Positions 8,829-17,571 of a stretch of 42,449 nt of DNA are shown piece by piece. The translations under genes and the position numbers were made by a program. Origin of the DNA: an uncultured Fidelibacterota bacterium (GTDB taxonomy: Bacteria; Fidelibacterota; Marinisomatia; Marinisomatales; TCS55); NCBI GenBank assembly GCA_902581045.1, contig CACHMU010000008.1:1-42449 (forward strand), read 5' to 3'. Each line of letters begins with the position of its first letter. Positions within the stretch are counted from its first letter, which is position 1. The notes beneath the pieces are model-generated. The model did no database searches. It was not told the DNA's origin and was given only the letters and a program-made list of their open reading frames with translations.

Positions 8829-9433
8829 GGTGTTTTTTGTTAAATCATTTAATTAAAATAATTGTATTACCATTCTTATTTATTTTAAATCTTAATGCGC
8901 AAGACGAATTAAATATTCAAAATGAAGAATTCATGCCCTTACATACTAGGATATTGTGGGGTGAAAAGGGATTAATTAGGAAAATGAATTTAGCACCTGA
9001 AACTAGGAGAGCCGAACTTAAGCTTCGAACAAAAATGCTTCAAAATCACCAAAAACTCGCTATGGTTAGTTTGGGGCTCTTAGCTTACCAATATTCTTTA
9101 GGCCAACAAGTTATTGATAGTGGTTTTGCACCAAAATATACTTCAGCTCATAGGAAATATAGTACGGTGACGTGGGGATTATATATGACATCAGCTTCGT
9201 TAAGTTATTTTGCCCCACCTGCGTTAGTATATGAAAAAAGAGTAAGCTCAATGAAAATACACCGTTGGCTTTCCTATATACATTTTGCTGGAATGATTGC
9301 ATTGCCTGTTTTAGGAAAAAATATTTCTAAGTCAGGTTATGAACTATCTGCGACAAATCTACATCAAGATGTTGCAACAGTTACTTTTGTGAGTATGATC
9401 TTATCTGGGTTATTAACAATATTACCATATTAA
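8825..9433 (+). CDS. Four-helix His-bearing membrane protein, possible b-type cytochrome
   Basis: A 202-residue protein with a signal-like N-terminus (residues 1-25, ending LNAQDE) and four predicted membrane helices in the second part. A His sits at or near the start of each helix: His75 (HQKLAMVSLG), His109 (HRKYSTVTW), His146 with His153 (IHRWLSYIHF) and His180 (LHQDVATVTF). This is the layout expected for paired axial heme ligands, as in cytochrome b561-like proteins, but I do not recognise a named family. It overlaps selU by 4 bp and the YceI gene by 1 bp. In E. coli yceI follows the b561 gene yceJ, so the pairing supports the reading. Heme binding is inferred. Confidence 0.6.
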   Translation: MRCFLLNHLIKIIVLPFLFILNLNAQDELNIQNEEFMPLHTRILWGEKGLIRKMNLAPETRRAELKLRTKMLQNHQKLAMVSLGLLAYQYSLGQQVIDSGFAPKYTSAHRKYSTVTWGLYMTSASLSYFAPPALVYEKRVSSMKIHRWLSYIHFAGMIALPVLGKNISKSGYELSATNLHQDVATVTFVSMILSGLLTILPY

Positions 9434-9933
9434 TGATTATTATATTAATATTATTACTATCAACATTAAGTGCTCAGGATTTTGAAATAAATGGTGCGCG
9501 ATTAAATTATCATGGAAGTCATATACTACATGATTGGGTAGGTACTTCTAATGATTTAAAAGGGAGAGTATTCATTGATAATGATAAGTCAGAATATTTT
9601 GTTGAACTAAACGTTTCTTTAAGATCTTTTAGTAGTAAAAATTCTAATAGAGATTCAAATATGTTATTTGCAACTGAGGCACTTGATTATCCAACTATTA
9701 CATTTAAATCAACATCTATTAATATTTTTAAGGATTCAGTAAAAGTTGTCGGAAATCTTTCATTTCATGGAGTATCAAAAAAAATTGAGAGTACAGCAAA
9801 ATTTCAATTATCCAATGATTTTTCAGCCAAAGGATCTTTTAAAATGAATCTTTCAGATTATGATATTGAACGGCCAACTTTGATGTTTATAAAAATAGAT
9901 GATGAAATAAAAATAGAATATTTTATTAAATAA
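9433..9933 (+). CDS. YceI family periplasmic lipocalin-like protein
   Basis: A 166-residue protein with a short Sec signal peptide (IIILILLLSTLSAQD) and a YceI domain. Family features are NGARLNYHGSHILHDWVGTS, written here as NGARLNYHGSH then HDWVG, the central RDSNMLFATEALDYPTITF block (RDSNM and YPTITFKS), and a late SFHGVSKKI strand. YceI proteins are small beta-barrels that bind isoprenoid-type lipids, often linked to quinone chemistry or stress. The start overlaps the stop of the His-rich membrane protein (TAATG), so both are translated together. That coupling to a putative cytochrome is the best clue to its job. Confidence 0.9.
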   Translation: MIIILILLLSTLSAQDFEINGARLNYHGSHILHDWVGTSNDLKGRVFIDNDKSEYFVELNVSLRSFSSKNSNRDSNMLFATEALDYPTITFKSTSINIFKDSVKVVGNLSFHGVSKKIESTAKFQLSNDFSAKGSFKMNLSDYDIERPTLMFIKIDDEIKIEYFIK

Positions 9934-9954
9934 TAATTAAAGCGAACCTTTCAA

Positions 9955-11790
9955 ATGCAACCAAGAAAAAATAAATTTAGAAATATTGCAATAATTGCAC
10001 ATGTTGATCACGGTAAAACAACTCTTGTAAACTCAATGTTAAAACAGAGCGGAACTTTCAAAGCGCATCAAGATGTTGAAGATAGAGTCATGGATTCACT
10101 TGACCTTGAAAAAGAGCGTGGTATAACTATTACTGCAAAAAATACTGCAATATATTTCAATGATATTAAAATAAATATTCTTGATACACCTGGTCACGCG
10201 GATTTTGGAGGTGAGGTAGAAAGGAGTTTAAATCTTGTTGATGGTGCTCTTCTACTTGTTGACGCGAGTGAAGGGCCGTTGCCACAAACTCGATTTGTTT
10301 TAAAAAAAGCGTTAGATAAAAATTTACCTGTGATTGTAGTTATAAATAAGATTGATAGAGATGACGCTAGAATAGATACTGTTATTAATGAGATATATGA
10401 TTTGTTTATTGATCTTGATGCATCAGATAAGCAAATAGAATTCCCGATTATATATACAAATGCAAAACTTGGGGTTGCTCATAATGAACTTGATAGCAAA
10501 TCAAATAACATAATTCCTCTCTTTGAATCGATTATTGAAAATATTGAAGGTCCACTTGCTTTAGATGATCACAAAACTCAATTTTTAATCACAAGCCTTG
10601 ATTATGATTCGTATGTGGGTCAGATCGCTGTTGGTAGAGTTAACAATGGTAGACTATCTATGAATGAAAAATATTCATTATGTACACATGATGAAAACAT
10701 ATCTGATCAAAAGTTTTCAGCACTTTATACTTTTCAAGGTCTTAAAAAAATTCAAGTTAATGAAGTTGAAGCAGGTGATATAATAGCATTAGCAGGGGTA
10801 GATAATATTTCTATTGGAGATACTATTTCAGATAATGAAGATCCACTTCCTTTACCAAGAATAACTGTAGATGAGCCAACAGTGTCGATGCTTTTTTATG
10901 TTAATAATAGCCCATTTGCCGGAAAGGATGGAAAGTTTCTAACTACTCGTCATTTGTCAGAAAGGTTAGATAAGGAGACTCTTAGCAATGTTTCCTTACA
11001 AGTAATTTCTACAAATAGAGCTGATGTTTTTGAAGTGCGTGGACGAGGAGAGCTTCAAATGGCTATTTTAATTGAGACGATGAGACGAGAAGGCTATGAG
11101 TTTATGGTCTCAAAACCTCAAGTGATAACTAAGGAAGAAAATGGTAAGATAGTTGAGCCAATGGAAAAAGTATTTTTGGATATCCCTGAAGATAAGGTTG
11201 GAGTGCTAACAGAAAAACTTTCTAAACGAAAGGGCAGAATGATAAATCTTCAGAATCATGGCTCAGGTCGAGTTAATCTTGAATTTTCAATTCCATCAAG
11301 AGGTCTTATAGGTTTCAGATCTCAGTTTATGACAGATACTCAGGGTGCGGGTATAATGAATAAACTTTTTGATGGACATGCGCCATGGTTTGGACCAATT
11401 CCACAAAGAAACTCAGGTGCATTAGTTGCAGATCGTAATGGAAAAGTTACTACATATGCTTGTGTTGGGATGGTTGATCGTGGAGAATTATTTTTAGATG
11501 TTGGTACTGAAGTATATGATGGTATGATTATTGGAGAACGTAATAGAGATGGTGATCTAAATATTAATATTACTAGAGAAAAAAAGCTTACTAACATGCG
11601 AGCTGCAGGATCTGATAATACAATAACGCTACGTCCACCAAAGCAACTTTCACTTGACCAATGTATTGAGTTTATAGCAGAAGATGAGCTAGTAGAAGTC
11701 ACTCCATTAAATATTAGATTAAGGAAAATGGAACTTGATCAAAATAAACGTGTATCAATGAAGAGGAAAGAAAAATATAATTCTAATTAA
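9955..11790 (+). CDS. typA: Ribosome-associated GTPase TypA/BipA
   Basis: A 611-residue translational GTPase that binds the ribosome and acts in 50S assembly and stress or cold adaptation. The G domain has G1 AHVDHGKT (15-22), G2 in ERGITIT (54-60), G3 DTPGH (77-81) and G4 NKID (131-134). Domains II, III and V follow as in EF-G, then the BipA-specific C-terminal region (SLDQCIEFIAEDELVEVTP, shown by CIEFI and ELVEVTP). Length is normal for the family. It sits 21 bp after yceI and 3 bp before the TonB receptor, an unusual housekeeping neighbour for an outer-membrane gene. The latter probably shares its transcript. Confidence 0.97.
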   Translation: MQPRKNKFRNIAIIAHVDHGKTTLVNSMLKQSGTFKAHQDVEDRVMDSLDLEKERGITITAKNTAIYFNDIKINILDTPGHADFGGEVERSLNLVDGALLLVDASEGPLPQTRFVLKKALDKNLPVIVVINKIDRDDARIDTVINEIYDLFIDLDASDKQIEFPIIYTNAKLGVAHNELDSKSNNIIPLFESIIENIEGPLALDDHKTQFLITSLDYDSYVGQIAVGRVNNGRLSMNEKYSLCTHDENISDQKFSALYTFQGLKKIQVNEVEAGDIIALAGVDNISIGDTISDNEDPLPLPRITVDEPTVSMLFYVNNSPFAGKDGKFLTTRHLSERLDKETLSNVSLQVISTNRADVFEVRGRGELQMAILIETMRREGYEFMVSKPQVITKEENGKIVEPMEKVFLDIPEDKVGVLTEKLSKRKGRMINLQNHGSGRVNLEFSIPSRGLIGFRSQFMTDTQGAGIMNKLFDGHAPWFGPIPQRNSGALVADRNGKVTTYACVGMVDRGELFLDVGTEVYDGMIIGERNRDGDLNINITREKKLTNMRAAGSDNTITLRPPKQLSLDQCIEFIAEDELVEVTPLNIRLRKMELDQNKRVSMKRKEKYNSN

Positions 11791-11793
11791 TTT

Positions 11794-14193
11794 ATGTTGA
11801 AAAATATACTAATAACTCTCATCCTTACATCAATAATGCTTGGTCAGGGCAGATTTACAATTAGCGGAAAGATTATAGATAAAGCATCCGGTCAAGTTTT
11901 ATCTGGTGCTAATGTATTTGAGACAATTACTGAGGAAGGTACATCAAGCAATGCAGAGGGAGAATATTTATTGCTTCTCCCCGAAGGGAATTACAACTTT
12001 AAAATAAGTTATATTGGATATAATTCAATTGAACGTGAAGTATACCTAAATAAAAATATTACTATTGATTTTAAACTTGAACCTGATCCAATAGCAATGC
12101 GAAGTATTGATGTTTCAGGAATTGCACCCGATCACAATATTAAATCAACCGAGATTAGCGTTGAAAGGCTAAGTATTCGTCAGGTTGAACAAATACCTGT
12201 AGTTATGGGTGAAACAGATATAATGAAAACTATACAGCTTTTACCTGGGATAACTAGTATTGCTGAAGGACGTAGTGGATATATTGTTCGTGGAAGCGGG
12301 ATTGATCAAAATTTAATTTTGATGGATGGAATGCCAATTTATTATTCATCTCATATGCAAGGATTGTACTCAGTATTTAATTCTGATGCAGTGAAGGGAT
12401 TAACTGTTTATAAAGGTGGTGTGCCAGCTCGATTTGGAGGTCGTGGTGCATCTGTATTAGATGTTCAAATGAGGGATGGAGATATAGACCAATATAGATC
12501 TAGCATAAGCGCTGGTCTTATTACATCAAAATTTTCAATTGAGGCCCCCCTTATTAAAAATAAGTTATCCTTATTCTTAGCAGGTAGATCTACTCGTTTA
12601 AGTGGTGGTAGTTTATATGACAAAATAAATGACGGTACTCAAACAGGTGGTCGATTAAATAGTGATAAAGGAGGTGGGGGAAAAGGTAATGATAGTAAAG
12701 GTGCTAGTGGTGGCGCTGATGATTTTCGTTTTTTTGCACCAAATGAAAGTTGGTATGACATTAATGGCAAAGTGATATATAATATTAATGAAAAGCAGAA
12801 TTTAAATTTATCTTTTTATATAGGAAGAGATAGTGCCTATACTGTTGGCTTTACAGAATGGGGTAACCGTGCAGCGTTGCTACGTTGGGAAAACCGCTTC
12901 GCAAATAAATGGCTATCAAATACTTCAATTGTATATAGTAAATATTATACAGCTAATATTTCAGGTATTTATTATTTTAACTCTGGAGTAAGTACTCAAA
13001 GTATCAAACAAGAATTTTCTTTTTTCCCAAATATAAATAATGAGGTAAGGTTTGGGATTACATCAGAATATCAAGACTTTAATCATGGCTCATTAGAAGA
13101 TGCGACACTAGATGACGGAGGAAAATTCATGCCTGGAATGCAAGGACTTGAAAGTGCGTTATATGCTGAGAATGATCATAAAATAAATGAAAGAGTTTCT
13201 ATAAACTATGGAATAAGGAATTCATTTTACCATCAATTAGGTCCAGGGGATCGATTCACTTATGATGAAGTGTCTAATGAACCGATTCAAGCAGAATTCT
13301 TTTCTGAAAAATCAGATGTAATGTCTTCTTATAGTAATTTAGAGCCAAGGATAGCATTAACATATCTTCTGTCAGAGCAGAACTCTTTTAAACTTTCTTA
13401 TAATCGCAATGCTCAATATTTGAGATTAATGTCTTTAGGTGCGGAAGTTGAATGGTATGATATCTGGATGCCAACAACAAAAAATATTAAGCCCATGTTA
13501 ACGGATCAATTTGCCGTGGGATATTTTCACAATTTTAATAATAATGAAATAAAAGTTTCTGCTGAAACGTACTATAAAATACTAAATGGGGCTGCTGACT
13601 TTGAAGATGGTTTGCATAATTATTTAGTTGATAACCTTGAAGCATATGTTGCAACTGGAGAAGGGTTAGCATATGGTTTCGAAACATCTATTGAAAAACC
13701 AACTGGAAAGTTTACCGGTAGGTTAAGCTACAATTATGGCAAGAGTGATTATAAAATTGATGTGATTAATCAAGGAAGATGGTATCCGTATCGTTTTGAT
13801 AAAACACATAGTCTTACCATGCTTTCAAATTTTCAGCTTACTAGCAATTTTTCAGTATCGAGCACTTTTTTATATTCAACAGGTCGACCTGTAACTCTTC
13901 CAGAAGGTTATTATTATATTAGTGGTCTTCCATTTCCCTATTGGGAGGGAAGGAATAAGTATCGTTTACCGGATTATCATCGATTAGATATAGGCATTAA
14001 ATATTCACCAACTTTCCTAAAAAAATGGACAGGTAGTATTAAGACAACAATTGATGTGGCTTTATATAATGTGTATGATCGCCGAAATATTCATACAATT
14101 AATTATGTTCAAGGTGAAAATAGTTTATTTGAGCAAGTTGGACAAAGCACCTATGGTTTTATGCCCAGTATTAATATTAACATTGAGTTTTAG
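11794..14193 (+). CDS. TonB-dependent outer-membrane receptor, carboxypeptidase-regulatory-domain type
   Basis: A 799-residue receptor. A signal peptide (residues 1-18, ending MLGQG) is followed by a CarboxypepD_reg-like domain (about 20-105, with SGKIIDKASGQVLSGANV in pieces: SGANVF and YIGYNS). The plug domain (about 115-235) has PGITSIAEGRSGYIVRG, i.e. GRSGYIVRGSG then NLILMDGMPIYY and KGGVPARFGGR. The rest is a beta-barrel ending in the aromatic strand NIEF. A Gly/Lys/Asp-rich insertion at about 283-311 probably forms a flexible outer loop. Substrate is unknown. The DUF4249 lipoprotein starts 3 bp later, the usual partner for this receptor class. Confidence 0.93.
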   Translation: MLKNILITLILTSIMLGQGRFTISGKIIDKASGQVLSGANVFETITEEGTSSNAEGEYLLLLPEGNYNFKISYIGYNSIEREVYLNKNITIDFKLEPDPIAMRSIDVSGIAPDHNIKSTEISVERLSIRQVEQIPVVMGETDIMKTIQLLPGITSIAEGRSGYIVRGSGIDQNLILMDGMPIYYSSHMQGLYSVFNSDAVKGLTVYKGGVPARFGGRGASVLDVQMRDGDIDQYRSSISAGLITSKFSIEAPLIKNKLSLFLAGRSTRLSGGSLYDKINDGTQTGGRLNSDKGGGGKGNDSKGASGGADDFRFFAPNESWYDINGKVIYNINEKQNLNLSFYIGRDSAYTVGFTEWGNRAALLRWENRFANKWLSNTSIVYSKYYTANISGIYYFNSGVSTQSIKQEFSFFPNINNEVRFGITSEYQDFNHGSLEDATLDDGGKFMPGMQGLESALYAENDHKINERVSINYGIRNSFYHQLGPGDRFTYDEVSNEPIQAEFFSEKSDVMSSYSNLEPRIALTYLLSEQNSFKLSYNRNAQYLRLMSLGAEVEWYDIWMPTTKNIKPMLTDQFAVGYFHNFNNNEIKVSAETYYKILNGAADFEDGLHNYLVDNLEAYVATGEGLAYGFETSIEKPTGKFTGRLSYNYGKSDYKIDVINQGRWYPYRFDKTHSLTMLSNFQLTSNFSVSSTFLYSTGRPVTLPEGYYYISGLPFPYWEGRNKYRLPDYHRLDIGIKYSPTFLKKWTGSIKTTIDVALYNVYDRRNIHTINYVQGENSLFEQVGQSTYGFMPSININIEF

Positions 14194-14196
14194 GCA

Positions 14197-15636
14197 ATGA
14201 GAATTGATCGCATTTTATTTTTTATCTTATTTGGTTTTATCATTTCCTGTGATGGATTCCATGAAGAAACAGTCCCTATTAATATAGATGTGGAAGATGT
14301 TGAAACCATTTTAGTTATTAATGGTGAGATAGAGGAGGGACAAATAGCTTGGGTTCAAATTAGTTATTCTGAGGATATTAATGCATCTTTGAATACACCT
14401 ATTAATTATGAGAAGAGTGCGAACGTATCAATAAGTACTAAGAGTGGTTCATCTGAAAAGATGATTCATATATGGAATGGAATTTATATCGGGAGCAAAA
14501 TTAAAGGTATTATTGATGAGACATATACAATGACTGTTACAATAGGATCAAAAACCTATACTGCAAATTCAACAATGCTTAAACCTCGAGGTTACCAGGG
14601 GGCCTGGGTATATCAACTAGCTTCAAATGATGATGGAAAAGATTCCAGCGGTAAAGAAGGTTCTAGTAAATATTCTGATGAGTGGATTATTAATGATCCT
14701 TCTGATACTCGCAATCGTTATCTATTTGAATGGTGGGTAAATGGGGTTCATTATATTAGGCAAGACTGGGCAATAGATGATAATCGTGTTGTAAATGCAA
14801 ATGAAGGACTAAAGTTATTTACAGTTACATTGGATCCATTACCAAATCAGCATATTCAACATCGTACTGCAGAAATTGACAAGATCACATACGACTATTA
14901 CAATATGTATGAAAAAATTGTTAGGGGACTTGTCAGCGTGACCTCTCAAACACCATATAATCCTGTTTCTAATTTTGGGCAAAATACAATTGGTAATTTT
15001 CGTGCGGTTGCATTTTCTTCCGCAATCTTATTGACGCCACCTGATATTTTTGTAATTGCGCAGAACAAACAAAATGTATTGGCATTTGAACCAAACTCTT
15101 TTTTCAAAAAATATAATTTATTTTGGAGTAATTCTTCTGGTGTAAATGAAAATTCAAATGTTGTATCTGATTTTAGATTAGGAATGACAAGCGACAATAT
15201 TAATTTTCATGTTGATGACAAACTTAATAATGGTTCAACTTACTATTACCGCTTACAGGTTGAAGATGGTAAAGGAAATGTTTCAATATTATCACCTGAG
15301 GTAAGTGCTGTTCCAAATGCAAATGTCACAGCAGATACAACATCAATAACATTGGGAAATTTGCCCACTAATATTGTTGCAACTGCGGGTAATGGCCAGA
15401 TTACAATTTCATGGAAACCTGCTGCGGCTGGCAGTAAGTTAGTTTATGGTCTTTATTGGAGTAACCAAAAAGGAATTACTTTGAATAATACATCAAAGGG
15501 TAACGCATTTTGGAATATTGAATCACCCTATATACATAAAGGGTTAGATAGTGCAAAAACTTACTACTATAGAGTTGCTGTATGGGACGGTGTTGAAATT
15601 CGTTTGTCTAAAGAAGTTAGTGCAAAACCTAACTAA
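14197..15636 (+). CDS. DUF4249-like lipoprotein with fibronectin type III-like C-terminus
   Basis: A 479-residue lipoprotein (lipobox FIISC, Cys18). The N-terminal 130 residues look like DUF4249: ETILVINGEIEEG, WVQISYSEDIN, NVSISTKSG and ETYTMTVTIGSKTYTA. The C-terminal part contains two fibronectin-type-III-like modules, about 295-375 and 393-479, each ending in the same pattern (YYYRLQVEDG then SPEVSAVPN; YYYRVAVWDG then SKEVSAKPN). Their similarity suggests an internal duplication. It directly follows the TonB receptor, so the two likely form a surface uptake complex in which the lipoprotein is the substrate-binding or capping part. What is bound is not shown by the sequence. Confidence 0.75.
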   Translation: MRIDRILFFILFGFIISCDGFHEETVPINIDVEDVETILVINGEIEEGQIAWVQISYSEDINASLNTPINYEKSANVSISTKSGSSEKMIHIWNGIYIGSKIKGIIDETYTMTVTIGSKTYTANSTMLKPRGYQGAWVYQLASNDDGKDSSGKEGSSKYSDEWIINDPSDTRNRYLFEWWVNGVHYIRQDWAIDDNRVVNANEGLKLFTVTLDPLPNQHIQHRTAEIDKITYDYYNMYEKIVRGLVSVTSQTPYNPVSNFGQNTIGNFRAVAFSSAILLTPPDIFVIAQNKQNVLAFEPNSFFKKYNLFWSNSSGVNENSNVVSDFRLGMTSDNINFHVDDKLNNGSTYYYRLQVEDGKGNVSILSPEVSAVPNANVTADTTSITLGNLPTNIVATAGNGQITISWKPAAAGSKLVYGLYWSNQKGITLNNTSKGNAFWNIESPYIHKGLDSAKTYYYRVAVWDGVEIRLSKEVSAKPN

Positions 15637-15637
15637 A

Positions 15638-16468
15638 TTAGTTTTTATATATAAAAAGTCGATAGGATTTAAACTTAATAAAACTTTCACCAGTAAGTTC
15701 TCCAGATAGCCATACATTTTTAATTTTATTCAGTCTTCTTTGATATTTCCATTTAATTATTTTTGTTAATCTAGGATATTTATATTCTAAATAATTGTTG
15801 GACATTTCAGATATAGGAATTGCTACTTCATTTAATAATTGATTCAAAAAATCCCAAGTAGGTGCTGTTTCTTTTGTAATGTCAATATCAAGTTCTTTTG
15901 TTAATGAACTTTTGGAAATTTCATCATCAAAAATATCTAAACGATGTCCGCCCCTCATAGGACTCACTCCAGCCACATTTTTATGAAAGACATCACATAT
16001 CAATAAATATCCATCCTTATTTAATACTGATATAATTTTATCGATGGACTCTTTTAATCTTACATATTGAAAACTCTCACTGAATAAAATCAAATCATAC
16101 TGTTTTGATATATCTAAATCTTCAAATTTGTTGACATATATATTTGATGAGCTATCCAGTTTTGCTTTGATTTTGTCAGCTAAAAATTCACTTGGTATTA
16201 CACAGTCAACCTCATAACCCAGTTTAATCAATTTTTTTGCTAAGCTGCCCGATCCACTACCGACATCTAAAATTCGTTTAACATTATTAGGTATATTATT
16301 AATAATTAATTGAGAATGACGATTTTGTGCCTCAGAAAAGTTTTGCGCTGTCGCTTTTTTATTTTCAGGCCAGTAACCATAATGTAGTTCTTCTGTATCC
16401 ATAAAGAACTTTCCTATCAGAAGTCCAACATCTAGACCGACAACTTTTGAGTTAAATTTATTTGTCAT
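15638..16468 (-). CDS. Class I SAM-dependent methyltransferase
   Basis: A 276-residue Rossmann-fold methyltransferase. Motif I is RILDVGSGSGSL (SAM glycine-rich loop), followed by YEVDCVIPSE as motif II. LILFSESFQYV is the motif IV region and YLLICDVFHK the motif V/VI region. The N-terminal block ELHYGYWPENK is shared with small-molecule methyltransferases acting on quinones, sterols or natural products. The substrate cannot be predicted. It lies 13 bp after the cupin gene on the same strand and is probably co-transcribed. It ends one base from the convergent DUF4249 gene with no room for a separate terminator. Confidence 0.85.
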   Translation of the reverse strand: MTNKFNSKVVGLDVGLLIGKFFMDTEELHYGYWPENKKATAQNFSEAQNRHSQLIINNIPNNVKRILDVGSGSGSLAKKLIKLGYEVDCVIPSEFLADKIKAKLDSSSNIYVNKFEDLDISKQYDLILFSESFQYVRLKESIDKIISVLNKDGYLLICDVFHKNVAGVSPMRGGHRLDIFDDEISKSSLTKELDIDITKETAPTWDFLNQLLNEVAIPISEMSNNYLEYKYPRLTKIIKWKYQRRLNKIKNVWLSGELTGESFIKFKSYRLFIYKN

Positions 16469-16481
16469 TTTATCAAATCCA

Positions 16482-16841
16482 CTATTTTTTTAGATAGTCA
16501 TCAGAACCATCTATCCAATCTGCTCTTGGAGGTGAGAATGTATCCACTTCTACTACATCACCAATCATTAGTGCCTCATGAGGTAAATTACTTGGAATAA
16601 TTAATGATTCGCCAGGACCAATATCAATTACTTCTGATTTATCTTTCCCTAGCCAGAATCTTATAGTACCTGATATTACCTGAGTAATTTGTTCATTGTC
16701 ATGGTGGTGTTGTGGTACCAAACATTTATCTTTTAATTCCATCCTTGCCACCATCACTTTTTCTCCCCAGATCATTTTACGTTTTATTAAAGGATTTAGT
16801 TGTTCTTCTTCTACTGAATCCCAGTTGATCTTTTCTAACAT
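16482..16841 (-). CDS. Small cupin protein, KdgF-like
   Basis: A 119-residue single-domain cupin. The metal-binding motif is PQHHHDNEQ (His45, His47, Glu50/Gln51) with a second-motif His88 in NLPHEA. The C-terminal DTFSPPRADWIDG strongly resembles the FSPPRxDW tail of KdgF-type cupins, which help open unsaturated uronate sugars in pectin and alginate breakdown. That role is not supported by the neighbours: the next gene is a methyltransferase, not a sugar enzyme. A general metal-cupin call is safe and KdgF-like is tentative. Its leader lies between a terminator at 16897-16927 and the start codon, leaving only about 55 bp for its own promoter. Confidence 0.82.
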   Translation of the reverse strand: MLEKINWDSVEEEQLNPLIKRKMIWGEKVMVARMELKDKCLVPQHHHDNEQITQVISGTIRFWLGKDKSEVIDIGPGESLIIPSNLPHEALMIGDVVEVDTFSPPRADWIDGSDDYLKK

Positions 16842-16896
16842 ATTTTTCCTTATTTATATATTTTCAATTAAATAAAGTTAGTAATCACTGAAGTAT

Positions 16897-16927
16897 AAAA
16901 AAAAAGCCTCTTTGAAGAGGCTTTTTT
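16897..16927 (-). terminator. Rho-independent terminator of the barrel gene
   Basis: A GC stem GCCTCTT/AAGAGGC with a tight loop is flanked by nine A on one side and six T on the other, so it can work on both strands. On the minus strand it ends in a nine-U tract. It lies 20 bp past the stop of the outer-membrane barrel gene, fitting termination of that transcript. It insulates the downstream cupin gene, which must therefore use its own promoter. Confidence 0.88.
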
Positions 16928-16947
16928 AATTAATCATTATAGATTGA

Positions 16948-17463
16948 TTAGAATGTCCAACCAAATGACAATCCACCCCAAGGAAGCATTGTTGTTTCTT
17001 CAGTAATAAGATCTTTAATGAAAAAAGCATACCCAGAAAAACTCATGTAAAGGCCTCCTGTCCCTCTTTGATATCTATATCCTGCAGTAGCATAAGGGAA
17101 ATTAGCGTCTAGTGAAAGACTTCCGAGTTCATATTCCATAGTTGTATTAACCATAGTCATTCCTCCACCAACCGTCAATTTATTGTTACCACTTCCTATT
17201 AAATAATTTGCTCCAATAGGAATAAAAGTAATCTTGCCATCACCTTCATCTCCGTGACTGTGACCTTCATGTCCCTCTTCCTCGGCAGATGCACTTCCGT
17301 AGCCAACACGCACAGAAATATTGTCAGTTAACATACGTTCATAGTTCAAGCTAAATAAAAGTCCAGCACCACCACCTTCTGCATAAACAGAATTAAATTG
17401 ACTAAAACCTATTGATGAGAGCAATATTGTTGAAGTAATAATTAATAATAGTTTTTTAAACAT
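16948..17463 (-). CDS. Small outer-membrane beta-barrel protein with His/Glu-rich loop
   Basis: A 171-residue protein with a Sec signal peptide (1-21, ending IGFSQ). Alternating-residue strands follow, and the protein ends in the aromatic LSFGWTF, a typical BAM recognition strand. About eight strands are visible (for example FSLNYERML, ISVRVGYGSA, NKLTVGGGMT, GGLYMSFSGY). Between strands, residues about 60-77 form an acidic His-rich loop with EEEGHEGHSHGDEGDG, a plausible divalent-metal-binding surface. Function is unknown. A good ribosome site (AGAGG) precedes the ATG. It is divergent from the next gene with 108 bp between and is followed by a clear terminator, so it is a single-gene unit. 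Confidence 0.72.
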   Translation of the reverse strand: MFKKLLLIITSTILLSSIGFSQFNSVYAEGGGAGLLFSLNYERMLTDNISVRVGYGSASAEEEGHEGHSHGDEGDGKITFIPIGANYLIGSGNNKLTVGGGMTMVNTTMEYELGSLSLDANFPYATAGYRYQRGTGGLYMSFSGYAFFIKDLITEETTMLPWGGLSFGWTF

Positions 17464-17571
17464 TTAATAACCTCTTTACATTAATTACAAAATTTAATAT
17501 CAATGATTTATTTATGATACTTTTTTAAGGCAAATGATTTCTTTTTATATGTTACTCTGCTAAATTAATGC

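Noticed and set aside
11340-11702. 120-codon open frame on the minus strand
   Set aside because: Antisense shadow inside typA, with Ser-rich composition typical of reversed coding sequence.
17464-17571. Bacteroidetes-type promoter (TAnnTTTG) upstream of the barrel gene
   Set aside because: The only candidate has one extra T and no matching upstream element; AT-rich sequence makes this a chance match.
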